A stretch of DNA of 40,824 nt from Knoellia aerolata DSM 18566 (lineage in GTDB: Bacteria > Actinomycetota > Actinomycetes > Actinomycetales > Dermatophilaceae): contig NZ_AVPL01000034.1 of NCBI RefSeq assembly GCF_000768695.1, positions 1-40,824 on the forward strand. Direction: 5' to 3'. Numbering within the stretch: position 1 is the first letter of the stretch; each line of letters begins with the position of its first letter. Both the position numbers and the translations under genes were made by a program. The notes under the pieces are model-generated. The model was given only the letters and a program-made list of their open reading frames with translations, did no database searches and was not told where the DNA came from. Of this stretch, positions 26,798-35,370 are shown in pieces.

Positions 26798-26809
26798 GCC
26801 GGCCGGCTC
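26796..26809. terminator. GAGCCGGCCGGCTC palindrome between convergent genes
   Basis: A perfect 14-base palindrome spanning the end of the DsrE-like gene, 9 bases from the end of the convergent PPK2 gene. It can form a hairpin in either transcript, so it may serve as a bidirectional terminator. Confidence 0.4.
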
Positions 26810-26817
26810 CGTCGGCC

Positions 26818-27630
26818 TCAGCCCAGGCTGGCGCTGTGGTCCGGGACGTAGGTCGTGTGCTCGCGCGGCGGACGCTGGTAGCCCTGTGGGGGTGGGCGAT
26901 CCGGGAGCGCGAGCGCCGGCAGCGGCACGTCGACGTACGGGATCGTGGACAGCAGGTGGGCGATCATGTTGAGCCGAGCCCGCTTCTTGGAGTCCGACTC
27001 GACGACGTACCAGGGCGCCTCGGGGATGTCGGTGTGCACCATCATCTCGTCCTTGGCGCGGGAGTAGTCCTCCCACCGCGTGATCGACTCGAGGTCCATC
27101 GGGGAGAGCTTCCACTGCCGCATCGGGTCGTTGAGCCGAGAAGCGAAGCGGCGCTGCTGCTCGGAGTCGCTCACGGAGAACCAGTACTTGCGCAGCATGA
27201 TCCCGTCCTCCACGAGCAGGCGCTCGAAGATCGGGCACTGGTGCAGGAACCGCCGGTGCTCGTGGGGCGTGCAAAAGCCCATGACCCACTCGACCCCGGC
27301 GCGGTTGTACCAGGAGCGGTCGAAGAGGGTGATCTCTCCCCCGGCAGGAAGGTGCTCGACGTAGCGCTGGAAGTACCACTGGCTCCGCTCCCGCTCGGTC
27401 GGCGTCGGCAGGGCCACGATGCGGGTGTTGCGCGGGCTGAGGTACTCGGTGATCCGCTTGACCGTGCCGCCCTTCCCCGCAGCGTCACGCCCCTCGAAGA
27501 CCACCACGACGCGCTGGTTCTCGGCCTTGACCCACTCCTGCGCCCTGACCAGCTCGGCCTGGAGCCGGATGAGCTCTGCCTCGTAGACGCGGTTGGGTAT
27601 CGACGCCCGCGGATGTTCGTCCTGTCCCAT
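26818..27630 (-). CDS. ppk2: Polyphosphate kinase 2
   Basis: A 270-residue PPK2 that transfers phosphate between polyphosphate and nucleotides. The ATG at 27630 is supported by the family-like N-terminus and by the -10 just ahead. The Walker A loop FEGRDAAGKGGTVKRITEYL is at residues 45-64; FDRSWYNRAGVEWVMGF is the Walker B/lid area; RKYWFSVSDSEQQRRFASRLNDPMRQWKLSPMD completes the signature. One-domain PPK2 enzymes of this kind phosphorylate NDPs or NMPs. It follows an SRPBCC gene on the same strand. No DosR-type box precedes it. Energy recovery from polyphosphate would fit dormancy; that link is inference. Confidence 0.95.
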   Translation of the reverse strand: MGQDEHPRASIPNRVYEAELIRLQAELVRAQEWVKAENQRVVVVFEGRDAAGKGGTVKRITEYLSPRNTRIVALPTPTERERSQWYFQRYVEHLPAGGEITLFDRSWYNRAGVEWVMGFCTPHEHRRFLHQCPIFERLLVEDGIMLRKYWFSVSDSEQQRRFASRLNDPMRQWKLSPMDLESITRWEDYSRAKDEMMVHTDIPEAPWYVVESDSKKRARLNMIAHLLSTIPYVDVPLPALALPDRPPPQGYQRPPREHTTYVPDHSASLG

Positions 27631-27633
27631 GGA

Positions 27634-27650
27634 GCGATCGTAGGCGCACG
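27634..27650 (-). promoter_or_regulatory. Leaderless promoter of ppk2, shared 17-mer
   Basis: CGTGCGCCTACGATCGC on the minus strand, TACGAT ending 6 bases before the ATG at 27630. Identical in sequence and spacing to the one before the kinase gene (17724-17740). It overlaps the junction with the upstream SRPBCC gene. Confidence 0.6.
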
Positions 27651-28112
27651 TCAGTCGGTGACGAGCTCCTCGATCCGCGCCAGCGTCCGTTCCATGTTGC
27701 GCTTCGTCGACCCGGCCATCCGCCGGACGGCGGGACGCCCCGGCCAGGCCTCGGTGCTGATGTCCCACGTCTCCCTGACGAGAGTGCCGCCGTCGACCGG
27801 CTCGAGCTCGTAGCGCCACGTCCGGCCGGTGAACAGGTGGTTGAGCGGGAAGGGCGCCAGGGTGCGCCACGCGATCCGCCGGTCCTCGTCCAGCTCCACG
27901 ACCTCGTTGCGCGTCGAGTAGCTCGCCCCCAGCTTCATGTCCATCCCGAACGTGTCGCCGAGCCGGAGCCGACGCCCGCCCGAACGTGCCCGCTGGACGG
28001 TCCCGGACCCGTCGATGTCGAGGTGGCGTGCGGGGTCCACCAGCAGGTCGAAGATCTTGTCGGCAGGGGCGGCGATGAGGCGCTCGACGCTCACTCGGTC
28101 ACGGTCGGTCAT
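27651..28112 (-). CDS. SRPBCC-fold (START-like) protein
   Basis: A 153-residue protein with ATG at 28112. It begins RVSVERLIAAPADKIFDLLVDPARHLDIDGSGTV, the helix-grip opening of the polyketide cyclase/START-like family, and contains a long C-terminal helix (KRNMERTLARIEELVTD). Members bind hydrophobic ligands in a cavity; the ligand cannot be told from sequence. It stands 20 bases upstream of ppk2, which has its own promoter, so the two may be partly cotranscribed. A TACCCT hexamer lies 6 bases before the ATG. Start choice is supported by both the family N-terminus and that spacing. Confidence 0.87.
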   Translation of the reverse strand: MTDRDRVSVERLIAAPADKIFDLLVDPARHLDIDGSGTVQRARSGGRRLRLGDTFGMDMKLGASYSTRNEVVELDEDRRIAWRTLAPFPLNHLFTGRTWRYELEPVDGGTLVRETWDISTEAWPGRPAVRRMAGSTKRNMERTLARIEELVTD

Positions 28113-28118
28113 GTCCAC

Positions 28119-28124
28119 AGGGTA
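28119..28124 (-). promoter_or_regulatory. Leaderless -10 hexamer for the SRPBCC gene
   Basis: TACCCT on the minus strand ends 6 bases before the ATG at 28112; the preceding bases CACGCC resemble those before the shared kinase/ppk2 promoter. Confidence 0.5.
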
Positions 28125-28289
28125 GGCGTGGACCCGGCGTGGACCGTCGGCGCACCGGATCCACGCGGAACCGGCACTCCGAGGGGGTCGGCCTGTGGGC
28201 CACGTCACATCGGACTATGGCGTGCTGGCCCGTGGCACCCCTAGCGTCGGTCAGCAGAGTCCAGCCACGGCTCACCCACAACGAAGTGG

Positions 28290-29933
28290 ATGGTCATGAC
28301 CGAACCTCGTCCGGCACGGAAGAACACGCTGCGGCTCACGGCGATCGCCGCCGTCGCAGCGCTCACGACGGCACTGACACCCCAGTCCGGCACGGCGGCA
28401 CCCGCTGCGTCGTGCGACAACCGAAGCAACAACACCTACCAGAAGCTCCTCGAGTGCGTGACCCTCGACGGTGTGCGCGCCCACCAGGAGGCCTTCCAGA
28501 AGATCGCCGACAACAGCACCGACCCGGTCTATCCCGGCACGCGGGCAGCCGGAACGGACGGCTACGCCGACAGCGTCGACTACGTCGCCGGCCTGCTGCG
28601 CGACGCGGGCTACGAGGTCACGCTCGACCCGGTCGACATCACCTTCAACTTCCCGGCAGTCCTGCGTCAGCTCACCCCGGCGCCAGAGGCGGAGTACCCG
28701 ACGGGCGTCTTCACCGGCAGCGGCTCGGGTGAGGTGCAGGGCAACGTCATCCCGGTGGACGTCGACCTCACACCTGAGGGTGGGTCGACGAGCGGGTGCG
28801 AGGCCGCCGACTTCGCCGGACTCGACTTCAGCGGCGACAACGACATCGCGCTCATCCAGCGCGGCACGTGCTTCTTCGGGACCAAGGCGTACTACGCCGA
28901 GCAGGCGGGCGCCGAGGCCGTCATCATCATGAACGAGGGCAACACCCCGGAGCGGTCGGGCCTGATCGTGGCTGACGGCACCAGCGTGGACGAGCCCATC
29001 CCGGGCGCCCCGGGTCCGGTCACCCACGGGATCCCCGTCGTGGGGGCGAGCTTCGCCGACGGTGCCCTGCTCGCGAGGGCCGGCTCCACGGCATACGTCC
29101 AGGTGCTGCCGGCGGAGACGCGCACCGACTACAACGTCATCGCGGAGCTGCCGGGCAAGAACACGGACAACGTCGTGATGGCCGGCGCCCACCTCGACAG
29201 CGTCGTCGAGGGCCCCGGCATCAACGACAACGGCTCGGGATCCGCGGCGCTGCTCGAGACGGCACTGATGATGGCGAACCTCAACCCGGAGAACACCTTG
29301 CGCTTCGCCTGGTGGGCAGGCGAGGAACAGGGCCTCGTCGGTTCGGCGGACTACGTCGCCGGGCTGTCCGAGGCGGAGCGGGACCGCATCGCCCTCTACA
29401 TGAACTACGACATGGTCGGCTCCCCCAACTACATCTTCATGGTGTACGACGCCGACGAGTCGACGTTCGAGGCCCCCGTTCCCGTGCCGGCCGGTTCCGA
29501 GGCGATCGAGGACGTCTACGAGGCGTACTACACGAAGATCGGTGAACCGTACGAGGACACCGAGTTCTCGGGTCGCAGCGACTACGAGGCCTTCATCCTC
29601 GCCGGCATCCCGTCCAGCGGGCTCTTCACCGGCGCCGAGGAGATCAAGACCCCGGAGCAGGAAAGGATCTGGGGCGGCGAGGCCGGGGAGCAGTTCGACC
29701 CCTGCTACCACGAGGCCTGCGACACCCTCGGGAACGTCGACCTGCACGCCCTGGAGGTCAACAGCGACCTCATCGCGTTCGCGATGCTGACGTTCGCGTA
29801 CTCCACCGACTCGGTGAACGGCGTGGACGGCAAGAAGGTCCCCGGCCCGGCGTTCACCCTGCCGGAGCCGGCAGGACCGGAGGGCACCTTCGCCGGCGAG
29901 GACGGCGGCCTGGCGCACGGCGCGACCGGCTAG
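28290..29933 (+). CDS. Second secreted M28 zinc aminopeptidase with PA domain
   Basis: A 547-residue exported peptidase; the ATG at 28290 or 28296 may be used. A signal peptide (LTAIAAVAALTTALTPQSGTAAPAA) is followed by VTLDGVRAHQEAFQKIAD. A PA domain contains ALIQRGTCFFGTKAYYAEQAGAEAVIIMNEG. Zinc residues appear in AGAHLDSVVEGPGINDNGSGS, WWAGEEQGLVGS, NYDMVGSPNYIFM and DPCYHEACDTL. It matches the protein at 8801-10399 block by block, so the two are paralogues from an old duplication. A strong hairpin follows the stop. A TAGCGT hexamer at 28242-28247 is a possible -10. No DosR-type box is found. Confidence 0.93.
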   Translation: MVMTEPRPARKNTLRLTAIAAVAALTTALTPQSGTAAPAASCDNRSNNTYQKLLECVTLDGVRAHQEAFQKIADNSTDPVYPGTRAAGTDGYADSVDYVAGLLRDAGYEVTLDPVDITFNFPAVLRQLTPAPEAEYPTGVFTGSGSGEVQGNVIPVDVDLTPEGGSTSGCEAADFAGLDFSGDNDIALIQRGTCFFGTKAYYAEQAGAEAVIIMNEGNTPERSGLIVADGTSVDEPIPGAPGPVTHGIPVVGASFADGALLARAGSTAYVQVLPAETRTDYNVIAELPGKNTDNVVMAGAHLDSVVEGPGINDNGSGSAALLETALMMANLNPENTLRFAWWAGEEQGLVGSADYVAGLSEAERDRIALYMNYDMVGSPNYIFMVYDADESTFEAPVPVPAGSEAIEDVYEAYYTKIGEPYEDTEFSGRSDYEAFILAGIPSSGLFTGAEEIKTPEQERIWGGEAGEQFDPCYHEACDTLGNVDLHALEVNSDLIAFAMLTFAYSTDSVNGVDGKKVPGPAFTLPEPAGPEGTFAGEDGGLAHGATG

Positions 29934-29947
29934 GCGCGCGCCACGCT

Positions 29948-29987
29948 GACGGATGGGGACGGTCCTGACGGGTCGTCCCCATCCGTC
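29948..29987 (+). terminator. 14-bp perfect hairpin after second M28 gene
   Basis: The arms GACGGATGGGGACG (29948-29961) and CGTCCCCATCCGTC (29974-29987) are exact complements around a 12-base loop, 15 bases after the stop. It separates this gene from the next box-controlled operon. Confidence 0.75.
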
Positions 29988-30018
29988 GGCCACCGTGAGC
30001 CGGAGCGCGCCGTGCCAC

Positions 30019-30032
30019 AGGACCTTCGGCCC
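30019..30032 (+). promoter_or_regulatory. Weaker DosR-type box upstream of the RPH-like operon
   Basis: AGGACCTTCGGCCC, centred about 43 bases before the ATG at 30069. A CACCGT hexamer starts 24 bases after the box and ends 6 bases before the ATG. Two positions differ from the common pattern, so confidence is lower than for the others. Confidence 0.5.
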
Positions 30033-30068
30033 TGACCTGCGGCCGCGCGGAGATGACACCGTCGTCAC

Positions 30069-30428
30069 ATGTCCACCCGCGTGGAACGTGTCCTGCTCCT
30101 GACGATCGCCGGGGTCGCGGCCGTCGGCCTGGTGGACGCGGCCCTGGTGCGCGAGCCCGACCTCGTCGTCCTGTTCGCGGGGGTCGTCGTCCTCTGCTTC
30201 GTGTGGTTCCTGCTCGTCCCACCGTCTCGGCGCCGGCTGACGACCAGGGCCGACCTGTTCGCCTGGCTGCAGGCCCGGTCCGACCTCACCGGCGAACCCG
30301 TGGGACGCATCGCGGACCGCGCCCTCGCGACCTACCGCCGCCAGCTCGAGGGTGTGGGGACGCAGCCACAGTCGGGCTCCACGGGCGTCGACGCACCGAC
30401 GGTGCCCTCGGCAGCGCGTGAGGGATGA
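30069..30428 (+). CDS. Small two-helix membrane protein
   Basis: A 119-residue protein, ATG at 30069. Two hydrophobic segments (LLLTIAGVAAVGLVDAAL and LVVLFAGVVVLCFVWFLLV) span residues 8-52. A cytoplasmic-looking region follows, with RADLFAWLQARSDLTGEPVGRIADRALATYRRQL. No family is recognised. Its stop overlaps the start of the next gene (ATGA), so it leads a three-gene unit with the PEP-synthase/RPH-like enzyme and a membrane phosphatase. A role as regulator or anchor of that unit is possible but not shown. Confidence 0.75.
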   Translation: MSTRVERVLLLTIAGVAAVGLVDAALVREPDLVVLFAGVVVLCFVWFLLVPPSRRRLTTRADLFAWLQARSDLTGEPVGRIADRALATYRRQLEGVGTQPQSGSTGVDAPTVPSAAREG

Positions 30429-33043
30429 GTGGTGTGACGCGGCCCCTCGTCCTGCCCCTCGGAGGCGGCGGACTCCCACCGGGCCTGGTCGGGGGCAAGG
30501 GCGCCTGGCTCGACCGCGTGATCGCGGAGGGCTTCCCCGTCCCGCCGTGCGCTGTCCTGACGACGGAGTGCTACGACGCCGTCGCGCGCCAGGAGCCCAT
30601 CGCGGACCTGCTCGGTCGGCGGCAGGTCCGCTCCTCCTCGCCGGACCGGTCCGCCACCGAGGAGCGACTGCTGGACGACGCCTTCCTCGCCGCCCCCCTG
30701 CCGGCCCACGTGACGGACGCGATCCGCGACGCCGTGGCCCTCGTCACCGCTGGCGGGGCGACGCGGCTCGCGGTCCGGTCGTCCGCCACGGCGGAGGACA
30801 TGGGGACCATGTCGTTCGCGGGGCAGTACCGCTCCTACCTCGACGTCGGCACCGAACGCGAGCTGATCAGGGCCGTACGCCTGGTGTGGGCCTCGCTGTG
30901 GCAGCCCGCCCCCACGGCATACCGACGGTTCCAGGGGGTCGACGAGGCCGGGCTGGCCATGGCCGTCGTGCTCATGCCGATGGTTCCAGCCGAGTGCGCG
31001 GGCGTCGCCTTCTCGCTCGACCCGGAGGTGCCCGACTCCGTTCGGGTCGAGGCCGTGGCCGGCCTCGGCGAGGGACTGGTCTCCGGGAGCGTCACGCCGC
31101 AGGTGACGCGCATCCCCCGACTCGAGGCCTGCGGACCCCGCCACGCCGACGACACGCTCGAGGTGCAGGTGGCCAGGCTCACGCTTCGGGTGGAGGCGGC
31201 TCTGGGCCAACCCCAGGACATCGAATGGGCCTGGGACGGAAGCATGCTCACCCTGCTGCAGGCCCGACCGATCGCCATCGTGACCAGGCGGCGGGACGAC
31301 GGCTTCGACACGCCGACGCCGGACGGTGCGCGGTGGACGACGGCGGGAATCGCCGAGACGCTGCCCGGGGTGCTGCCACCCCTGCGGTGGGCGACCGCCG
31401 GTTTCATCCTCGAGGAGGCCTTCCGGCGACTCTTCGACGAGCTCGAGGTCCTGCCCGAGCTCCCGCCGCCGGCGACGATCATCGGTCGGTTCAGGGCGCG
31501 CGCGGCCCTCAGCCTCGACGTCCTCGAGCAGATGGCGACCGCCATCCCGGGGGGCAGGCCCGAGGACGTGGAGCGTCAGTACTTCGGTCTCGCGACCGGG
31601 GACCGGCCCGTCACGGTCAGCACCCCCGCGAACGAGTCCCGGTGGCGCACGGCACGCCACGACCTCGCCATGCTCAGCCTGCGGCGCCGGTCCAGCCGCG
31701 AGGCGGAGATCGTCATGGCCGCCACGTCGCCGGTGGTCAGGGCCGACACGTCGGGCACCGCCACGCTCGAGGCGGTGCTGCGCCTCCGCCACCGGCTGCT
31801 CGACCTCGCCGGGAGAGCGATGGCGGCGGAGGTGGCGGTGGCCGCGTCGGCGACCGCGTCCTACCGTCACCTGGAGTCCTGGCTGCTCCGCCGATTCGAC
31901 CAGCCCGAGGCGGAACGGTGGGCCCAGCGGCTCACCGCCCACCGCGGATCCGCCGAGTGGTGGCGGCCGTCGGCCGCCGAGGTCGCTGCACTGTCGCGGG
32001 ATGACCTGCTCCCCCACGACGCCGTGGGCTGGGACGTCGCGCGCGAGAGGCTGCTCGCCACTCCGAGGGGCGCGGCGCTGCACGACGCCCTGCTCGAGGC
32101 GGCCCGGTGCGCCGGGTCGATGGCCGTGTTCGGGGGGCCGTGCTGGGACGAGGACCTGGACCACATGTGGGACCTCGTGTGGACGGCGTCCCAGGTCGGA
32201 GCCCAGCACCCGACGGGCGACGCGGCCCGGCGCAGGGAGATCCTGTGGGACGAGTTCACCCGCGTCCTGAGTGCGGTGCCCTCGGGCCCGTCCCCTCCCG
32301 GCCAGCTGGTCGACCGGCGGCTCCTCACCGCCCGACGGCTCGTCGACGTCGCGGTCGAGCTGCTCGACCGGCGTGAGTCGACGAAGACGGCGACCCTGGC
32401 CCTCGGGGGGCAGCTCCGACGGGTGCACCTCGAGCTGGGTCGGCGCCTGACGGTGGACGACCGCCTCGACCGACCCGAGGACGTCGAGCTCCTCGACGAG
32501 GGCGAGCTGCACGCGGCCCTGGCTGGCCGCTGCCCCAGTCGTGCCGAGCTCGGACGTCGCCGTCGGTGGCTCGAGCAGTGCGCCGCCGAGGAGCCGCTGC
32601 CGGAGCGCTTCCGGGGGCGACCGACGGCGCAACGGGTGGTGCGGCCGACGGGAACCGAGCTCCACGGCTGGGCGGCGGGAGCCGGCGTGTTCACCGGGGT
32701 CGCACGCGTGGTCCGGGAGCCCACGGACGAGCTCCACGAGGGCGAGGTCCTCGTGGCCACGTCCACGGACGCCTCATGGTCCCCACTGTTCATGCGCGCG
32801 GGCGCCATCGCCGTCGAACGGGGGGGACCCCTCTCCCACGCGGCCATCGTGGCGCGCGAGCTGGGCATCCCGGCGGTGCTCAACGTCCCCGGTCTCGTCG
32901 CGTCCTTCGACGACGACGGTGCCGCCGTCGTGACCGTCGACGGCGACCGTGGCCTGGTCGCCATCCTCGACGCTGATGCCGGTGGGGGCCCTGACGAGGC
33001 GCGGGTGGCAGGACGCAGGCTCGACAGGACGTCCGCACCATGA
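30425..33043 (+). CDS. PEP-synthase / rifampin-phosphotransferase-like enzyme
   Basis: An 872-residue protein. The N-terminal ATP-grasp domain has VGGKGAWLDRVIAEGFPVPPCAVLT (about 20-45), AVRSSATAEDMGTMSFAGQYRSYLDV and DIEWAWDGSMLTLLQARPI. A long middle region without a clear motif spans about 300-730. The C-terminal swivelling phosphohistidine domain has GGPLSHAAIVARELGIPAVLNVPG, with His805. This order (ATP domain, substrate domain, His domain last) and length (about 870) match rifampin phosphotransferase rather than PEP synthase, where the His domain is central. The middle domain would decide the phosphoryl acceptor. It starts inside the previous stop and ends overlapping the phosphatase gene. 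Confidence 0.88.
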   Translation: MSGVTRPLVLPLGGGGLPPGLVGGKGAWLDRVIAEGFPVPPCAVLTTECYDAVARQEPIADLLGRRQVRSSSPDRSATEERLLDDAFLAAPLPAHVTDAIRDAVALVTAGGATRLAVRSSATAEDMGTMSFAGQYRSYLDVGTERELIRAVRLVWASLWQPAPTAYRRFQGVDEAGLAMAVVLMPMVPAECAGVAFSLDPEVPDSVRVEAVAGLGEGLVSGSVTPQVTRIPRLEACGPRHADDTLEVQVARLTLRVEAALGQPQDIEWAWDGSMLTLLQARPIAIVTRRRDDGFDTPTPDGARWTTAGIAETLPGVLPPLRWATAGFILEEAFRRLFDELEVLPELPPPATIIGRFRARAALSLDVLEQMATAIPGGRPEDVERQYFGLATGDRPVTVSTPANESRWRTARHDLAMLSLRRRSSREAEIVMAATSPVVRADTSGTATLEAVLRLRHRLLDLAGRAMAAEVAVAASATASYRHLESWLLRRFDQPEAERWAQRLTAHRGSAEWWRPSAAEVAALSRDDLLPHDAVGWDVARERLLATPRGAALHDALLEAARCAGSMAVFGGPCWDEDLDHMWDLVWTASQVGAQHPTGDAARRREILWDEFTRVLSAVPSGPSPPGQLVDRRLLTARRLVDVAVELLDRRESTKTATLALGGQLRRVHLELGRRLTVDDRLDRPEDVELLDEGELHAALAGRCPSRAELGRRRRWLEQCAAEEPLPERFRGRPTAQRVVRPTGTELHGWAAGAGVFTGVARVVREPTDELHEGEVLVATSTDASWSPLFMRAGAIAVERGGPLSHAAIVARELGIPAVLNVPGLVASFDDDGAAVVTVDGDRGLVAILDADAGGGPDEARVAGRRLDRTSAP

Positions 33044-35295
33044 CGCCGGCCCCCGAGGCAGCGGTGATCGTTCCGGCGATCCTCGGAGTCGGCCTGGTCT
33101 TCTCCGCCGGGGCGGTGGTGCACGACACCTTCTCCCGGGTCCACGGGCAACGATGGCTCGAGCGGATCGCAGCGCTGAACGGCCGCGCCACCGGCGTGAC
33201 CGCCCTGCAGGGCATGGAGGGCGCGGCCCAGGACCGCGGGGGCCTGCGACGCAGACGGACGTATGCCGTGTGGGGCGCGTCCGCCCTGGGTCTGGCGATC
33301 TACGTCGCCATCGGTGCGGTCGGGAACTTCGTGGGGCTCACCCCGTGGTCGGAGGGAGTCGCCTGGGTGCTCGCGCTTCTCCTGGCCTGCTCCGCGGGCT
33401 TCGGCGTGGTGGGTGTGGCGTCACTGGCGGTCGCCGTGCGGTTCCGGAGACCACCACCGTGGGCCCGTCGCGTGGTCGGTCTCACCCCGATGACCACCGT
33501 CCCCCGGTCCCCTTCCCCGGGGCCCCGCCTGAGGGTCAGGCCCGCTGGCGTTCGCCTGCTGGGGCCTCACCCGGTCGGCGACCGTGTGGTGGCCGTGGCT
33601 CGCTTCGTGGCGACCGTCTGGGGCCTGTGCGCCACGTCGCTGTTCGGCTTCCTCGCGACGCGGGGTCTGATCCCGCAGGCGGACACGGGGCTGACGGTCG
33701 AGGCCGACCTCGTGGTGCCGGTGCAGGTGGGCCTGCTCGTGGCGTTCGGCCTCGGCACGCTCGTGGCGCGCCGAGCCGAGATGGTCGGCGCCACCGTCAT
33801 GGCCGTCGCCGGCGCAGGACTCGCGATCCTCGCCGGCATCCAGTACCCACCGGCGGTGGGTGTGGGCGTGGGCATCGTCTTCTTCGTCCCCGCCTTCCTG
33901 CGGTGGCTCGCGTGGCAACGAGACCGCGAAGCCGTCCACATCCGTCGGCTCCTCGTCGTCACCGTCCTTCTCGTGGGCGGGGTCTGGTTCGGCGCGGACC
34001 GGGTGTACGCGCGCTACTTCGGGCCCGCCCACCCGGAGACGACGGCCTCCGCCCTGCCTTCCTCGGCGGTCGAGTGGGTCTGGGCCGGGGGGACCAGCCC
34101 GCACCAGACGACCGTCGTCGCGAAGCTCCGGTCAGCCCATGGACGGGTTCGGGTTGCCCTGGCTGAGGCATCCGACCTCGGCGATGCGCGGTTCTCCGCT
34201 CCGGAGAGCGTGGACCCGGGCGACCGGTCCATCGTCCGCGCGACGTTCGAGGGGCTGCGTCCCGACACCACGTACCACTACGCGGTTGAGGCCGACGGAC
34301 GGCTCGACCTCGTGCGGCGCGGGCAGCTCCGGACGTTCCCCGACGGAGCCGGCAGCTTCGGCGTGGCCTTCAGCAGCTGCGCCGTCACGGGTTCCAACGG
34401 GGCGGTGTTCGACGCGATCCGGGACCAGCGGCCCCTTGCCTACCTCGCGATCGGCGACATCCACTACGCCAACATCGTCGAGAACGACCGGTCCCTTTTC
34501 CGGAAGGCCCTGGACCGGACGCTCGCCAGCACGGCCCAGAGCGCCCTGTACCGCTCGACCTCCGTCGGGTACGTCTGGGACGACCACGACTATGCCGGCA
34601 ACGACGCGAACGAGACCGCGCGTACCCGACCCGCCGCCCAGGCGGTCTACCGGGAGTACGTGCCCCACTACCCCCTGACCGGTGACGCCGACGGGGGCCC
34701 GGTCTTCCAGGCCTTCTCCATCGGCCGAGTGCGATTCCTCCTCACCGACACCCGCTCGACACGGACGCCGCAGGCCGCGGCCGACGACGCGTCGAAGTTC
34801 CTGCTCGGCAGGGAGCAGGAACGGTGGCTCGTCGACGAGCTCGCACGGGCCCGGGACCGCGACGGCATTGTCGTGTGGGTCAACCCGAACCCCTGGGTGG
34901 CCGGGGCCAGCCAGGGCGCGGACGACTGGGGCGGCTACACCACCCAGCGTTCGCGGCTCGCCGACGTCGTCGCCTCGTACGGGCTCACCGACCGTCTCGT
35001 CATGCTGGGCGGCGACGCACACATGCTCGCGCTCGACGACGGAACCCACAGCCAGTACTCCACGATGGTCACGAAGGGCTTTCCCGTCCTGCACGCCGGG
35101 CCGTTGGACCGACCACCGAGCCCCAAGGGCGGGCCCTACACCGACGGACCCTTCCTCGAGGCAGGCCAGTTCGGGATGCTGCGGGTGCGAGACGACGGTG
35201 GCGAGACGATCACCGTCGGACTCTCGGGCCACACCTGGAACCACCGGACGCTCGTCGACCGGTCGTTCACCCTGCGTGCCCAGGCCTCGCCGTGA
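33040..35295 (+). CDS. Membrane-fused PhoD-like metallophosphatase
   Basis: A 751-residue fusion. The N-terminal third (about 1-320) has some eight hydrophobic segments. A fibronectin-like linker (WVWAGGTSPHQTTVVAKL...DTTYHYAVEADG) follows, then the PhoD-type phosphatase: YLAIGDIHYAN (about residue 470), VWDDHDYAGNDANE (about 512) and MLGGDAHM (about 656), the expected two-metal ligands. PhoD enzymes are usually free or lipoprotein-bound, so the polytopic N-terminus is notable. It would hydrolyse phosphodiesters or monoesters at the membrane. Coupling (ATGA) to the RPH-like kinase suggests linked phosphate chemistry. The frame is continuous, with no sign of an artefactual merge. Confidence 0.88.
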   Translation: MTPAPEAAVIVPAILGVGLVFSAGAVVHDTFSRVHGQRWLERIAALNGRATGVTALQGMEGAAQDRGGLRRRRTYAVWGASALGLAIYVAIGAVGNFVGLTPWSEGVAWVLALLLACSAGFGVVGVASLAVAVRFRRPPPWARRVVGLTPMTTVPRSPSPGPRLRVRPAGVRLLGPHPVGDRVVAVARFVATVWGLCATSLFGFLATRGLIPQADTGLTVEADLVVPVQVGLLVAFGLGTLVARRAEMVGATVMAVAGAGLAILAGIQYPPAVGVGVGIVFFVPAFLRWLAWQRDREAVHIRRLLVVTVLLVGGVWFGADRVYARYFGPAHPETTASALPSSAVEWVWAGGTSPHQTTVVAKLRSAHGRVRVALAEASDLGDARFSAPESVDPGDRSIVRATFEGLRPDTTYHYAVEADGRLDLVRRGQLRTFPDGAGSFGVAFSSCAVTGSNGAVFDAIRDQRPLAYLAIGDIHYANIVENDRSLFRKALDRTLASTAQSALYRSTSVGYVWDDHDYAGNDANETARTRPAAQAVYREYVPHYPLTGDADGGPVFQAFSIGRVRFLLTDTRSTRTPQAAADDASKFLLGREQERWLVDELARARDRDGIVVWVNPNPWVAGASQGADDWGGYTTQRSRLADVVASYGLTDRLVMLGGDAHMLALDDGTHSQYSTMVTKGFPVLHAGPLDRPPSPKGGPYTDGPFLEAGQFGMLRVRDDGGETITVGLSGHTWNHRTLVDRSFTLRAQASP

Positions 35296-35370
35296 GGAGC
35301 TTCACTCTGGCACGGCCGGGCCCACCCACCACGGCGTCGGTCTCCACCTCGGCTCGCCCTCGGCTCAGCC

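Noticed and set aside
28205-28241. Possible box upstream of the second M28 gene
   Set aside because: At 23 bases before TAGCGT the sequence is TCACATCGGACTAT, which does not match the palindrome.
33500-33535. GGTCCCC...GGGGCCCC palindromic stretch
   Set aside because: It lies inside the membrane-phosphatase coding frame and follows from proline and glycine codons; there is no promoter context.
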